This document shows positions 43,067-51,489 of a DNA stretch of 64,000 nucleotides, in pieces. The notes below the pieces were generated by a model. It was given only the letters and a program-made list of their open reading frames with translations, had not been told where the DNA came from and searched no databases. Position 1 is the stretch's first letter. Each line of letters opens with the position of its first letter. The position numbers and the translations under genes were made by a program. The DNA lies in NCBI RefSeq assembly GCF_002285415.1, contig NZ_NSBU01000004.1:822001-886000 (forward strand), given 5' to 3'. The stretch is from Actibacterium pelagium. GTDB lineage: Bacteria > Pseudomonadota > Alphaproteobacteria > Rhodobacterales > Rhodobacteraceae.

Positions 43067-43311
43067 TCGACGTTCTGTATTTCGCTTGGGTCCGGGAACG
43101 GATCGGACTGCCGAAAGAGCAGGTAGAGACTTCGGCCACCACCGTCGCCGAACTGGTCGACGAACTGGTCGCCCGGGAAGAGCGTTATGCTGCTGCTTTC
43201 GCCGACCGCGACGCACTGCGCGTGGCCGTGGATCAGGATCTAACCGACTTTAGCGCGTCTTTGGCTGGCGTGCGCGAGGTTGCCTTCTTCCCGCCAATGA
43301 CCGGGGGCTGA
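43063..43311 (+). CDS. moaD: Molybdopterin synthase sulfur-carrier subunit
   Basis: An 82-residue ubiquitin-like protein ending in the required Gly-Gly (PPMTGG), whose last Gly is thiocarboxylated to carry sulfur into precursor Z. VLYFAWVRERIGLPKE at the start is typical. Overlaps pgsA by four bases and is two bases before moaE, its catalytic partner. Confidence 0.95.
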   Translation: MIDVLYFAWVRERIGLPKEQVETSATTVAELVDELVAREERYAAAFADRDALRVAVDQDLTDFSASLAGVREVAFFPPMTGG

Positions 43312-43313
43312 CA

Positions 43314-43760
43314 ATGACCGTCCGCGTTCAGGAAGCCACATTTGATTTCGGGGCCGAGGCCAACGCCTTTGCCACCGGCCGCACCGACGCGGGCGCCGTG
43401 GTGACCTTTACCGGCATCGTCCGCGATCTGGCGACCACCGAACTGTCGAAAATGGTGATCGAGCATTACCCCGGCATGACCGAACGCGCCCTTGAAAAGA
43501 TCGAGGCAGAGGCCCGCGATCGCTGGGACCTGCGCGATTGCCTGATCATCCATCGCTACGGCCCGATGGAACCGGGCGACATGATCATGATGGTCGCCAC
43601 GGCCTCGCCCCATCGGGTGGATGCCTTTGAGGCGGCAGAGTTCCTGATGGACTACCTCAAATCCCGCGCACCTTTCTGGAAGAAAGAATACACCGGGGAC
43701 GGGGAAGACTGGGTCGCAGCAAAGGACGAAGACGAGGACGCCCTGTCGCGATGGGACTAG
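43314..43760 (+). CDS. moaE: Molybdopterin synthase catalytic subunit
   Basis: A 148-residue protein that, as a MoaD2E2 complex, converts cyclic pyranopterin monophosphate to molybdopterin. The catalytic lysines are in YLKSRAPFWKKEY (about 119-131). HRYGPMEPGD and ASPHRVDAFEA are conserved around the MoaD tail groove. The final ten bases overlap the LRR gene. Confidence 0.95.
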   Translation: MTVRVQEATFDFGAEANAFATGRTDAGAVVTFTGIVRDLATTELSKMVIEHYPGMTERALEKIEAEARDRWDLRDCLIIHRYGPMEPGDMIMMVATASPHRVDAFEAAEFLMDYLKSRAPFWKKEYTGDGEDWVAAKDEDEDALSRWD

Positions 43761-44434
43761 GTCTGTTGGCCAAGCGCGGGCTGCAGTTTCTGGCGCTGAT
43801 GCTTGTCATCCAAACCGTGCTTGTGGCGAACTCTGCCCGGGTGGATCATGCCAAAGCCGAGAAACGGATCGATGCCGCGGCTGAAAACGGCCAAACGGTT
43901 CTGGACCTGTCAGAGCTGATGAACCTGCGCAAAATCCCCGACGACATCGCGCGGATCGAGAACCTGTCCCGGCTGGACCTGTCCGATACCTCGGTTGCTG
44001 ACCTGTCCCCTCTGCGGGAGCAGACCCGGTTGCAGTACCTGACCGTGCGCAACAGCCGGGTGGAGGACCTGACCCCGTTGTCCGAACTGCCTAGCCTACG
44101 GCATTTGGTGATCAGCCGGTCGCAGGTCCATGACCTGAACCCCCTTGCCGATACGCCCAGACTGGAGCGCCTTGCCGTGGGTGGGTTGGAGCTGTACTCG
44201 CTCGAACCGCTCACCCGCATGTCGTCTTTGCGATGGCTGAACCTGCACGCCGCCTATGCTCGGGACGGCTCGAACAGCTATTACCGGCAGCTGACTGCCG
44301 AGGTGCCAGAGGTCTATAACGGCTCGGCGTTCCAGCAGAACTATGTTCCCGGGCCGATGTGGTTGCTGCGAACGTGGCTGACGCGTACCGCCGAAGACGC
44401 AGGCCTACGTCATCCGTCTGCGCGCAGTCGATAA
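43751..44434 (+). CDS. Leucine-rich repeat protein with N-terminal anchor
   Basis: A 227-residue protein with one N-terminal helix (about 5-25), then about five 22-residue leucine-rich repeats of the internalin/SDS22 type (about 50-180; repeating L-x-x-L-x-L-x-x-S-x-V-x-D-L-x-P-L pattern, e.g. LSRLDLSDTSVADLSPL). It probably sits in the periplasm, membrane-anchored. Translation is coupled to moaE by a ten-base overlap although no role in cofactor synthesis is known. Confidence 0.85.
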   Translation: MGLGLLAKRGLQFLALMLVIQTVLVANSARVDHAKAEKRIDAAAENGQTVLDLSELMNLRKIPDDIARIENLSRLDLSDTSVADLSPLREQTRLQYLTVRNSRVEDLTPLSELPSLRHLVISRSQVHDLNPLADTPRLERLAVGGLELYSLEPLTRMSSLRWLNLHAAYARDGSNSYYRQLTAEVPEVYNGSAFQQNYVPGPMWLLRTWLTRTAEDAGLRHPSARSR

Positions 44435-44451
44435 AGCTGTTACGCTTGGGT

Positions 44452-44937
44452 TCAGAAAACACCCATCGTCAATCCGGCCCCAAGGGCCGCTCCGACCTCG
44501 CGGCAGCGGTCCAGATCCGCCTTGGAGATCTGCTTCTCAGCTAAAATTGCCTCGGGCGTTTGCGCATGTGTGCAGATGATCAGCGGCGGCTGAACTTCTT
44601 TCAAACGCCAGCCGGTGGCGATGCGGGCCAATTGTCGTGCCGCCCCATCACCGTCAGATCCCGCGCAGATCATCTGGGCATAGGGGCGACCCTCTATCCG
44701 GCCCAGAACGGGGTAGTAGCAGCGGTCGAAGAACTCTTTCATCTGCCCGGACAATGAGGCGAGGTTCTCCGGTGCGCAGAAAATGTATCCGTCGGTCGTC
44801 AAAAGATCCTCTGGCCCGACCTCAATCGCGGGCTTTAATATCGCGGAGCCTTCGGCCTGTGCGGCATCAAAAGCTGCGTCGGCCATCTGAAGACTGCCGC
44901 CCGTGCGCGAGTGATAAACGATCAGAAGCTGGGTCAT
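44452..44937 (-). CDS. Flavodoxin-family protein (NAD(P)H oxidoreductase-like)
   Basis: A 161-residue flavodoxin-fold protein. HSRTGGSLQMADA near the N-terminus is the FMN phosphate loop, and the FCAPENLASLSGQMKEFFDR stretch (about 60-80) matches flavodoxin_2-type FMN isoalloxazine loop. It is likely an FMN-binding reductase or electron carrier. ATG 44937 gives the usual N-terminus; converges on the LRR gene. Substrate unknown. Confidence 0.84.
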   Translation of the reverse strand: MTQLLIVYHSRTGGSLQMADAAFDAAQAEGSAILKPAIEVGPEDLLTTDGYIFCAPENLASLSGQMKEFFDRCYYPVLGRIEGRPYAQMICAGSDGDGAARQLARIATGWRLKEVQPPLIICTHAQTPEAILAEKQISKADLDRCREVGAALGAGLTMGVF

Positions 44938-45036
44938 ATCTTCTGTTACCCAATGGTAGCCGTTATTTCCATCGCCGCCGGGTGGGGGACGATCTGGCCG
45001 TATGGCGATCCGCATGCGCAGACTGAATGTTAGCGC

Positions 45037-45861
45037 TTACCTCTCCCACGCCTCGAACGCCCCGGAGAAACTTCCATGAGAGAAGATTGGCGGTAAGAAG
45101 TGGATGCATTCGGTTAATTGCATATCCTGTTCTAGATCGAGCAGTAACCTGTTCAGCATCCAATCAATGGATATCTCGCGATACAGCGGGTTCGTCAGCA
45201 ACTGTGCTCGCAGGGACTCGATTAGTTTGCGGCTCATCAGGTAGCCACAGGTGGTGTTTGTGACCGGCTTGCGAAAACTGATCTGGTCACCGGTTCGTTC
45301 TTTTTCCAAGGCCAGAACACCGATATCTATTAGATCAAAACCTCCGGCCAGATCCCAATAGAAGGATTGGGTTTCTGTTCGCTGGTTTTTCAAACCCTGA
45401 AAGGCGCTGCAGAACCGTTCAATGCTATCGGGCTTAAACAAAGCATCATCTTCAAGCACCAGAAGGTGGTTCGCACCGCTTTCAAGAAACGAGTCCCATG
45501 CCCGAAGGTGTTTGTCCGTCACCGACATTTGGATCAAGGCGTTGCGGCGTGCCCTTTCTTGTTCCTTGGGGGTGCGTTTAAGGTGCGTTTTCACGATGGA
45601 AAGAAGTTGTGAAACAAATACCTTTCGTCTGGTTTTCCGCGTCAGATACTTGTCCCAGGAATGAAACAGCATCTGCGCACGTAGGTCGCGCTTCAACGCG
45701 CTTTTGGCTGAGAATTCGGCCCTCAGGTCTTGGTGAGAAAATTCGTGTGATGAGACCGAAGCAGAGGCAGCTAACGCTTTCGAAAGCGCCTGAATACCGG
45801 GCCGGATAACGTCCAGCCGCCCGGCATCGTTGTTGTGTATGAGGGCCAGAAAAATCTCCAT
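45037..45861 (-). CDS. Glycosyltransferase family 25-like protein
   Basis: A 274-residue protein with the GT25 hallmark LLVLEDDALFKPDSIERF (about 133-150), in which the ED-D acidic residues bind the nucleotide-sugar metal. The flanking KHLRAWDSFL and GYLMSRKLIESL are also GT25-like. It probably adds a sugar to lipooligosaccharide or another surface glycan. Base use is more AT-rich than in its neighbours accA and mcl1, suggesting acquisition by transfer. It lies 29 bases after accA on the same strand. Confidence 0.7.
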   Translation of the reverse strand: MEIFLALIHNNDAGRLDVIRPGIQALSKALAASASVSSHEFSHQDLRAEFSAKSALKRDLRAQMLFHSWDKYLTRKTRRKVFVSQLLSIVKTHLKRTPKEQERARRNALIQMSVTDKHLRAWDSFLESGANHLLVLEDDALFKPDSIERFCSAFQGLKNQRTETQSFYWDLAGGFDLIDIGVLALEKERTGDQISFRKPVTNTTCGYLMSRKLIESLRAQLLTNPLYREISIDWMLNRLLLDLEQDMQLTECIHFLPPIFSHGSFSGAFEAWER

Positions 45862-45890
45862 GAGAGTGCGTTCCCAGCCCGCTTTTGGCC

Positions 45891-46850
45891 TTAAGCGGCC
45901 AACCCCTTGCTTCCCATGTTCAGGAACTTCTCGCGGCGGTGTTTGATCAGCTCTTTGGGCGACTTGCCTTCGAACTGCGCAATAGCCGCCTCAATCGCTT
46001 TGCCGACACCGTCCAGCACCGTGTCACGGTCGCGCTGTGCGCCACCTACGGGTTCGGGGATGATCTGATCAATGATCTCCAGCTTCAGCAGGTCCTGCGC
46101 GGTCAGGCGCAGCGCCTCGGCCGCTTCGCGCATCTTGTCGGCGTTCTTCCACAGGATAGAGGCGCAGCCCTCGGGCGAGATCACCGAATAGACGGAATGT
46201 TCTAGCATCATCAGCTTGTTGGCGGTCGCAAAGGCGACAGCCCCGCCAGAGCCACCTTCGCCGATCACGACCGAGATCAGCGGCACGCCGATCTCAAGGC
46301 ATTTCTGGGTCGAGCGTGCAATCGCCTCGGACTGGCCGCGCTCTTCCGCGCCCTTGCCGGGATAGGCGCCGGGTGTGTCCACCAGTGTGACCACCGGCAG
46401 GCCGAACTTATCAGCCATTTCCATCAGGCGGATCGCCTTGCGATAGCCTTCGGGACGGGCCATGCCAAAATTGTGGTGCAGGCGCGACTGGGTGTCGGTG
46501 CCCTTTTCCTGACCGATCACGACGACGGGACGGTCGTTCAACCGCGCCAAGCCGCCCATGACGGCGGCGTCATCGGCAAAGTTCCGGTCACCAGCCAGCG
46601 GTGTGTATTCGGTGAACAGCGCCTCGATATAGTCGCGGCAATGCGGGCGGTCAGGGTGACGTGCCACCTGACATTTCCGCCACGGGGTCAGATCTTTGTA
46701 GAGGTCTGCCAGAAGGCTTTCGGCCTTCTTGTCCAGCCCTTTGGCCTCGGCCTCCATGTCGACCGCGTCTTCGCCATGCGCCATCGCACGCAGCTCTTCG
46801 GCTTTGCCTTCGATTTCGGCGAGGGGCTTTTCAAATTCCAAATAGTGCAT
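45891..46850 (-). CDS. accA: Acetyl-CoA carboxylase carboxyltransferase subunit alpha
   Basis: A 319-residue subunit that with AccD transfers CO2 from biotin to acetyl-CoA, the committed step of fatty acid synthesis. [14 protein letters not shown] at the start, [16 protein letters not shown] (about 150-165), [13 protein letters not shown] and [14 protein letters not shown] are all characteristic. Length and start match the family. The mcl1 terminator lies upstream, so accA has its own promoter. Confidence 0.96.
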   Translation of the reverse strand: MHYLEFEKPLAEIEGKAEELRAMAHGEDAVDMEAEAKGLDKKAESLLADLYKDLTPWRKCQVARHPDRPHCRDYIEALFTEYTPLAGDRNFADDAAVMGGLARLNDRPVVVIGQEKGTDTQSRLHHNFGMARPEGYRKAIRLMEMADKFGLPVVTLVDTPGAYPGKGAEERGQSEAIARSTQKCLEIGVPLISVVIGEGGSGGAVAFATANKLMMLEHSVYSVISPEGCASILWKNADKMREAAEALRLTAQDLLKLEIIDQIIPEPVGGAQRDRDTVLDGVGKAIEAAIAQFEGKSPKELIKHRREKFLNMGSKGLAA

Positions 46851-46995
46851 CTACCGCTCCACAAGGTGTTCGCAGCTATATGGCTTCCCATTCGGTAATT
46901 TGCAACTGATCGTCGTGGTCGAGATGCGCGATTGCGTTCGTAAACTCGTCTGCAGAGGGGGCGAACTGTACTTGCCGCCTTGTCCAAAATGACAA

Positions 46996-47016
46996 ACGGG
47001 GCCGCTTGGGCCCCGT
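46996..47016 (-). terminator. Rho-independent terminator of mcl1
   Basis: On the minus strand, ACGGGGCC and GGCCCCGT form an eight-pair stem with a five-base loop, followed by TTTGTCATTTT. It lies 55 bases after the mcl1 stop. Confidence 0.75.
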
Positions 47017-47035
47017 CCGCAATTCGTATGTACAG

Positions 47036-47057
47036 GTTCTGTACGCGTTCTGTACGC
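47036..47057. repeat. Tandem 11-base repeat downstream of mcl1
   Basis: GTTCTGTACGC occurs twice head to tail (47036-47046 and 47047-47057), between the mcl1 stop and its terminator. It does not form a clear hairpin. Function, if any, unknown. Confidence 0.6.
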
Positions 47058-47071
47058 GAAACAGCAGCCCT

Positions 47072-48031
47072 TTAGTCAGCCGAAATCAGCTCTGCCTGGG
47101 CCACGATGACCTCTGCCTGCTTGATGCTGGCAATGTCGACCAGACGGCCCTTGTAGACGGTTGCGCCTTCGCCGTTGGCTTTGGCCTGTTCCATCGCAGC
47201 AAGGATCTCGCGGGCTTCTGCCACGGCCTCGTCCGAGGGGGTGAAGACTTCGTTTGCCAGCGCGATCTGCTTGGGGTGGATGGCCCATTTGCCAACCATG
47301 CCAAGGGTCGCCGAGCGTTTCGCCTGCGCGATAAAGCCCTCGTCATCCGAGAAGTCGCCGAAGGGGCCGTCGACCGGCAGAACGCCGTGGGTGCGGCAGG
47401 CCGCAACGATGGCCGTCTGCGCCCAGTGCCACGGGTCGGACCAGTGCTTTTCGCCTTCGCGCAGCATGTAATAGTTCTCTTGCGTGCCGCCGATACCGGT
47501 GGTCTGCATGCCCATCGAGGCCGCGAAATCCGCTGCTCCCAAGGACATAGCCTGCAGGCGCGGGCTGCTGGCCGCGATCGCCTCGACATGTGCGATGCCT
47601 GCGGCAGATTCGATGATGACCTCAAGGGTGACCGGCTTGGTGCGGCCTTTGGCGGCCTCTACCGCGGTGATCAGCGCGTCCACGGCATAGACGTCTTCAG
47701 CGCAGCCAACTTTCGGGATCATGATCTGGTCCAGACGGTCGCCGGTCTGCTCTAGCAGATCAACAATGTCGCGGTACCAGTAGGGCGTATCAAGGCTGTT
47801 GATCCGCACCGACATGTACTTGTTGCCCCAGTCGATGGTGTTCAGCGCCTCGATGACATTGGCGCGAGCCACGTCCTTGTCCGAAGGCGCAACGGAATCT
47901 TCAAGGTCAAGATTGATAACGTCCGCGGCGCTGGCGGCCATCTTCGGAAACAGTTTGGTGTTCGAGCCTGGGCCGAACAGCTGGCAGCGGTTCGGGCGGG
48001 CGGGGGCCTGGGGCTGAAGGCGGAAGCTCAT
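47072..48031 (-). CDS. mcl1: L-malyl-CoA/beta-methylmalyl-CoA lyase
   Basis: A 319-residue CitE-like lyase. It splits beta-methylmalyl-CoA to glyoxylate and propionyl-CoA and L-malyl-CoA to glyoxylate and acetyl-CoA in the ethylmalonyl-CoA pathway. RLQPQAPARPNRCQLFGPGSN is abbreviated as the N-terminal signature PARPNRCQLFGP; INLDLEDSVAPSDKDVAR (about 40-57) holds Mg-binding Glu/Asp, and LEVIIESAAGI (about 137-147) the second Mg ligand. ATG 48031 follows GAGGGACC-like sequence. Diverges from dgcN. Confidence 0.93.
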   Translation of the reverse strand: MSFRLQPQAPARPNRCQLFGPGSNTKLFPKMAASAADVINLDLEDSVAPSDKDVARANVIEALNTIDWGNKYMSVRINSLDTPYWYRDIVDLLEQTGDRLDQIMIPKVGCAEDVYAVDALITAVEAAKGRTKPVTLEVIIESAAGIAHVEAIAASSPRLQAMSLGAADFAASMGMQTTGIGGTQENYYMLREGEKHWSDPWHWAQTAIVAACRTHGVLPVDGPFGDFSDDEGFIAQAKRSATLGMVGKWAIHPKQIALANEVFTPSDEAVAEAREILAAMEQAKANGEGATVYKGRLVDIASIKQAEVIVAQAELISAD

Positions 48032-48174
48032 ATCGGGTCCCTCGGTAAGGATGTTACGTTTTGTGTCGTGCGATTGGTAGATTATTGCTCTTTCTCCTGC
48101 AAGCGCGAATTTGCAGGTGCAGCAAAGCCGCTGCGCTGCAGAGCGATTCAATTTCGCCGGAGCGTTTGTCGATA

Positions 48175-48219
48175 ATTATTCGAATAATATCATCAACTAT
48201 CGAATAATCTTCGAATATT
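48175..48219. promoter_or_regulatory. AT-rich TCGAATAAT repeats in the mcl1-dgcN divergent promoter
   Basis: ATTATTCGAATAAT (48175-48188) is a perfect 14-base palindrome. The unit TCGAATAAT occurs at 48180-48188 and 48200-48208, and TCGAATATT at 48211-48219. The cluster stands out in an otherwise GC-rich region, between the starts of two oppositely transcribed genes, 81 bases before dgcN. It looks like an operator array for an unidentified regulator. Confidence 0.5.
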
Positions 48220-48299
48220 ACTCAATTATATGCCAACTTCGGTGAGAAACTCTTGTCCGACCTGCGTTATCTGTCGCCTGAAATGAGGGGACAAATGTA

Positions 48300-49301
48300 A
48301 TGATCGAGACACCGTATCTGCTTTTCTTGGGCGACGCGCCTGACCAACTTGCGGCCAAAGTGGCCATCGGAATCAGGGATTGGCGCCCTGAGAATGCCGT
48401 GGGCCAGTTGCGCCTTGAAGGCTGCGGCGCCGACCTTGGCCTGACCGACCTGACGCTGGAGCAGGGTCTTGAGGCCGGTGCCAAAACGCTGGTGATCGGT
48501 GTTGCCAACCGGGGCGGCGTGATCTCGGCCGCGTGGAAAGAGGTCCTGATCAAGGCGCTTGAGATGGGCTATGATCTGGCGTCGGGCCTGCACAACCTGC
48601 TGCGTGAAGAGGGCGACCTTGTTGCCGCCGCACAGGTGAACGGCGGCACCCTGCATGACGTGCGAATCCCGAACGTTCAGTACCCGATTGCCAACGGCAA
48701 ACCCCGCAGCGGCAAGCGCTGTCTGGCGGTTGGGACCGATTGCTCTGTCGGCAAGATGTACACTGCCATGGCAATGGACGCGGCGATGCGCGAGCGCGGG
48801 TTGAAATCGACCTTCCGCGCAACTGGCCAGACCGGCATCCTGATCACCGGCAGCGGTGTTCCGCTGGATGCGGTTATCGCCGACTTTATGGCAGGTGCGG
48901 TCGAGTACCTGACGCCTGACAATGACGAAGATCACTGGGACATGATCGAAGGGCAGGGCAGCATCTTCCACGTTTCCTATTCGGGCGTGACGATGGCGTT
49001 GATCCACGGCGGTCAGCCCGACGCGCTGATCCTGTGCCACGAGCCAACCCGAGAGCATATGCGCGGACTGCCGGGGTTCAAGCTGCCCTCGCTGGAAGCC
49101 CTGCGCGATCTGGCGCTGGAGTTGGCCAAGGTTTCGAACCCGGCCTGTCAGGTGGTCGGTGTTTCGATCAACACCCAGCACCTTAACGATGAAGAGGCCA
49201 AGGCCTATTGCGCCGAGGTCGAAGCTCGTATGGGTCTGCCCACGGTTGACCCGTATCGCCACGGTGCCGACCGTCTGGTCGACGCGCTGGCCTCAATCTA
49301 A
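48300..49301 (+). CDS. dgcN: D-glutamate N-acetyltransferase (DUF1611)
   Basis: A 333-residue DUF1611 protein. The C-terminal P-loop is GTDCSVGKM (145-153). DgcN has been described in marine Proteobacteria as a D-glutamate N-acetyltransferase acting with DgcA; the assignment here rests on the family and on the adjacent racemase gene. NNQHLNDEEAKAYCAEVEARMGLPTVDP-type C-terminus (here TQHLNDEEAKAYCAEVE) is conserved. GAGGGG precedes the ATG. First gene of the dgcN-dgcA-dat operon. Confidence 0.85.
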   Translation: MIETPYLLFLGDAPDQLAAKVAIGIRDWRPENAVGQLRLEGCGADLGLTDLTLEQGLEAGAKTLVIGVANRGGVISAAWKEVLIKALEMGYDLASGLHNLLREEGDLVAAAQVNGGTLHDVRIPNVQYPIANGKPRSGKRCLAVGTDCSVGKMYTAMAMDAAMRERGLKSTFRATGQTGILITGSGVPLDAVIADFMAGAVEYLTPDNDEDHWDMIEGQGSIFHVSYSGVTMALIHGGQPDALILCHEPTREHMRGLPGFKLPSLEALRDLALELAKVSNPACQVVGVSINTQHLNDEEAKAYCAEVEARMGLPTVDPYRHGADRLVDALASI

Positions 49302-49388
49302 TCAACCGGGTCCCCCTTCCCGGTGGTCCTCTGCGCTGGAAACAGTGCGGAGGGCCGGTTATTGAAGGGGCATCGCGCAGGAGACCTG

Positions 49389-50354
49389 ATGAAACTTACC
49401 GTCACCCCCGACACGTTCCGCCTTGCCCAGGTATTCACCATCGCCCGAGGCTCGCGGACCGAGCAGAAGGTTCTTACAGTCCGGATCGAGGACGGCGCGC
49501 ATAAGGGCTGGGGCGAATGCGTCCCCTATGCCCGCTATGACGAAACCATGGAAAGCGTGGCAGCACAGATCACCGGGCTGGACCTGCCGATCGACCGCGC
49601 GGCCCTGCAAAAGGCGTTACCCGCCGGAGCGGCGCGAAACGCCGTTGATTGTGCCTTGTGGGATCTGGAATCGAAACGCGCCGGTAAACGCGTGTGGGAA
49701 CTGGCAGGCTTGCCACAGCCGGGGCCCGAGGTGACCGCCTATACCTTGTCTTTGGATGTTCCCGAAAAGATGCGCGCCGAGGCCCAGAAACACGCCCACC
49801 GGCCCCTTTTGAAGATCAAGCTTGGCACCCCGGATGACATGGCCCGTTTGGAAGCGGTCCGCAAAGGTGCCCCCAAGACCCCGATCATCGTCGATGCCAA
49901 CGAAGGCTGGACCGCCGAGGTCTATTCCGATCTGGCCCCGCATATGGTGCGTCTGGGCGTCAAGATGGTCGAGCAGCCGCTGCCCGCCGGGCAGGATGAC
50001 CTGCTGGCCGAGATCGACCGACCCCTGCCGGTTTGCGCCGACGAAAGCTGCCACGATCGCGCCTCGCTGCCCAAACTGAAGGGCAAGTACGACCTGATTA
50101 ATATCAAGCTGGACAAGACCGGCGGCCTGACCGAGGCGCTGGAACTGCGCAAGGCGGCCGAGGCCGAAGGCTATGGCATCATGGTTGGCTGTATGATGGG
50201 CAGTTCGCTTGCAATGGCCCCGGCCGTGCTGGTCGCCCAGGGTGCGGCAGTCACAGACCTTGACGGCCCGTTGCTTCTGGCCGAAGACCGTGCAACAGCT
50301 TTGCGTTATGACGAGGCCGGGGTGTACCCACCCGAACCCGGCCTTTGGGGATAA
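49389..50354 (+). CDS. dgcA: N-acetyl-D-glutamate racemase (dipeptide-epimerase-type enolase superfamily)
   Basis: A 321-residue enolase-superfamily racemase. KIK at 142-144 and Lys240/Lys243 in INIKLDKTGG supply the two-base catalysis; Asp169 (VDANEGW), Glu195 (VEQPLP) and Asp218 (CADES) bind Mg. The branch was long called L-Ala-D/L-Glu epimerase; in the D-glutamate pathway it interconverts N-acetyl-D- and N-acetyl-L-glutamate. The choice follows from the dgcN neighbour and remains an inference. ATG 49389 is 87 bases after dgcN. Confidence 0.85.
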   Translation: MKLTVTPDTFRLAQVFTIARGSRTEQKVLTVRIEDGAHKGWGECVPYARYDETMESVAAQITGLDLPIDRAALQKALPAGAARNAVDCALWDLESKRAGKRVWELAGLPQPGPEVTAYTLSLDVPEKMRAEAQKHAHRPLLKIKLGTPDDMARLEAVRKGAPKTPIIVDANEGWTAEVYSDLAPHMVRLGVKMVEQPLPAGQDDLLAEIDRPLPVCADESCHDRASLPKLKGKYDLINIKLDKTGGLTEALELRKAAEAEGYGIMVGCMMGSSLAMAPAVLVAQGAAVTDLDGPLLLAEDRATALRYDEAGVYPPEPGLWG

Positions 50355-50364
50355 GGAGACCATC

Positions 50365-51225
50365 ATGAGCCGTACCGTCTATGTGAACGGAGAGTATCTT
50401 CCCGAGGAAGACGCCAAGATCTCGATCTTTGACCGGGGTTTCCTGATGGCCGATGGCGTCTATGAGGTCACCAGCGTTCTGGACGGCAAACTGGTCGATT
50501 TTGACGGCCACGTGAAACGCCTTGCGCGCTCTTTGAACGAGCTTGGAATGGGCGAGCCGCTGACCGCGGACGAGCTGCTGGAAATTCACCGCAAGCTGGT
50601 TGCCGAGAACGAGGTGATCAACGGTGGCGTTTACCTGCAGATCACCCGTGGCGCGCCTGCGGATCGCGATTTTGCCTTCCCGCCAGAAGACACGCCGCAA
50701 ACGGTCGTCCTGTTTACCCAGAACAAGCCTGATCTGGCCGAAAGCCCCGCTGCTGCACGTGGCATCAAGGTGATCTCGATCGAGGATATCCGTTGGGGAC
50801 GTCGTGACATCAAGACCGTGCAGTTGCTGTACCCCTCGATGGGCAAGATGATGGCCAAGGCGGCTGGCTGCGACGATGCGTGGATGGTCGAGGATGGCGC
50901 GGTGACCGAGGGTACCTCGAACAACGCCTATATCATCAAGGACGGCAAGATCATCACGCGCCAACTGTCCAATGACATTCTGCACGGCATCACCCGCGCC
51001 GCTGTGCTGGAGTTTGCCCGTGAAGCGCAGATGAAAGTCGAAGAGCGTCCTTTCACCATCGAAGAGGCACAACAGGCGGACGAGGCCTTTATCACCTCGG
51101 CAACCACTTTTGTGACCCCCGTGGTCGAGATCGACGGTGTGACCGTTGGCGCTGGCGAACCGGGTCCCGCGGCCAAGCGGTTGCGCGAACTTTATATCGA
51201 AGGCAGTCGCGCCGCGGCGGTCTGA
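50365..51225 (+). CDS. dat: D-amino acid aminotransferase
   Basis: A 286-residue class IV PLP aminotransferase. Schiff-base Lys150 lies in RRDIKTVQLL, and the GTSNNAYIIKDGKIITRQLS stretch (split as GTSNNAYII and DGKIITRQLS) binds the phosphate and 2-oxo acid. D-alanine transaminases with this sequence make D-glutamate from 2-oxoglutarate and D-alanine. Placed after dgcN-dgcA, it may channel D-alanine nitrogen into D-glutamate for N-acetylation. The AAGGAG before the ATG is clear. A strong terminator follows. Confidence 0.88.
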   Translation: MSRTVYVNGEYLPEEDAKISIFDRGFLMADGVYEVTSVLDGKLVDFDGHVKRLARSLNELGMGEPLTADELLEIHRKLVAENEVINGGVYLQITRGAPADRDFAFPPEDTPQTVVLFTQNKPDLAESPAAARGIKVISIEDIRWGRRDIKTVQLLYPSMGKMMAKAAGCDDAWMVEDGAVTEGTSNNAYIIKDGKIITRQLSNDILHGITRAAVLEFAREAQMKVEERPFTIEEAQQADEAFITSATTFVTPVVEIDGVTVGAGEPGPAAKRLRELYIEGSRAAAV

Positions 51226-51232
51226 CGAACAG

Positions 51233-51255
51233 GGGCTGCTTCGGCAGCCCTTTTT
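51233..51255 (+). terminator. Rho-independent terminator with UUCG loop
   Basis: GGGCTGC-TTCG-GCAGCCC, a seven-pair stem closed by a stable UUCG tetraloop, followed by TTTTTCTTTT. It ends the dgcN-dgcA-dat transcript. Confidence 0.9.
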
Positions 51256-51432
51256 CTTTTGTGCCTCTGCAATTCTGTTAGGCTTTCGCGAAGACCAGAA
51301 TATCGAGGCGGCAATATTCAAGGCCAAAGCGGATGTGGCGCCGTTACCCAATATGTGGGCTACGTCTGAATGATCTGGTGCAACCCAAATCTACATGGTT
51401 AAACATGCGGCGAGCTGTCCGTTGACTTCAAT

Positions 51433-51457
51433 AACTGGTAAAGAATATTAACCAGTT
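51433..51457. promoter_or_regulatory. Inverted repeat upstream of lldD
   Basis: AACTGGT (51433-51439) and ACCAGTT (51451-51457) form a perfect inverted repeat with an 11-base AT-rich spacer, 33 bases before the lldD start. The half-sites resemble GT-N-AC operators of GntR regulators such as LldR, but the spacer is wider than in those. A regulator-binding site is plausible; the protein is unknown. Confidence 0.45.
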
Positions 51458-51489
51458 TAGCAATCTTGAGCTAAACCCCGGAGGACCCC

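Noticed and set aside
45029-45040. GTTAGCGCTTAC, close to the pyk palindrome
   Set aside because: One mismatch and it overlaps the 3' end of the GT25-like gene, away from any promoter.
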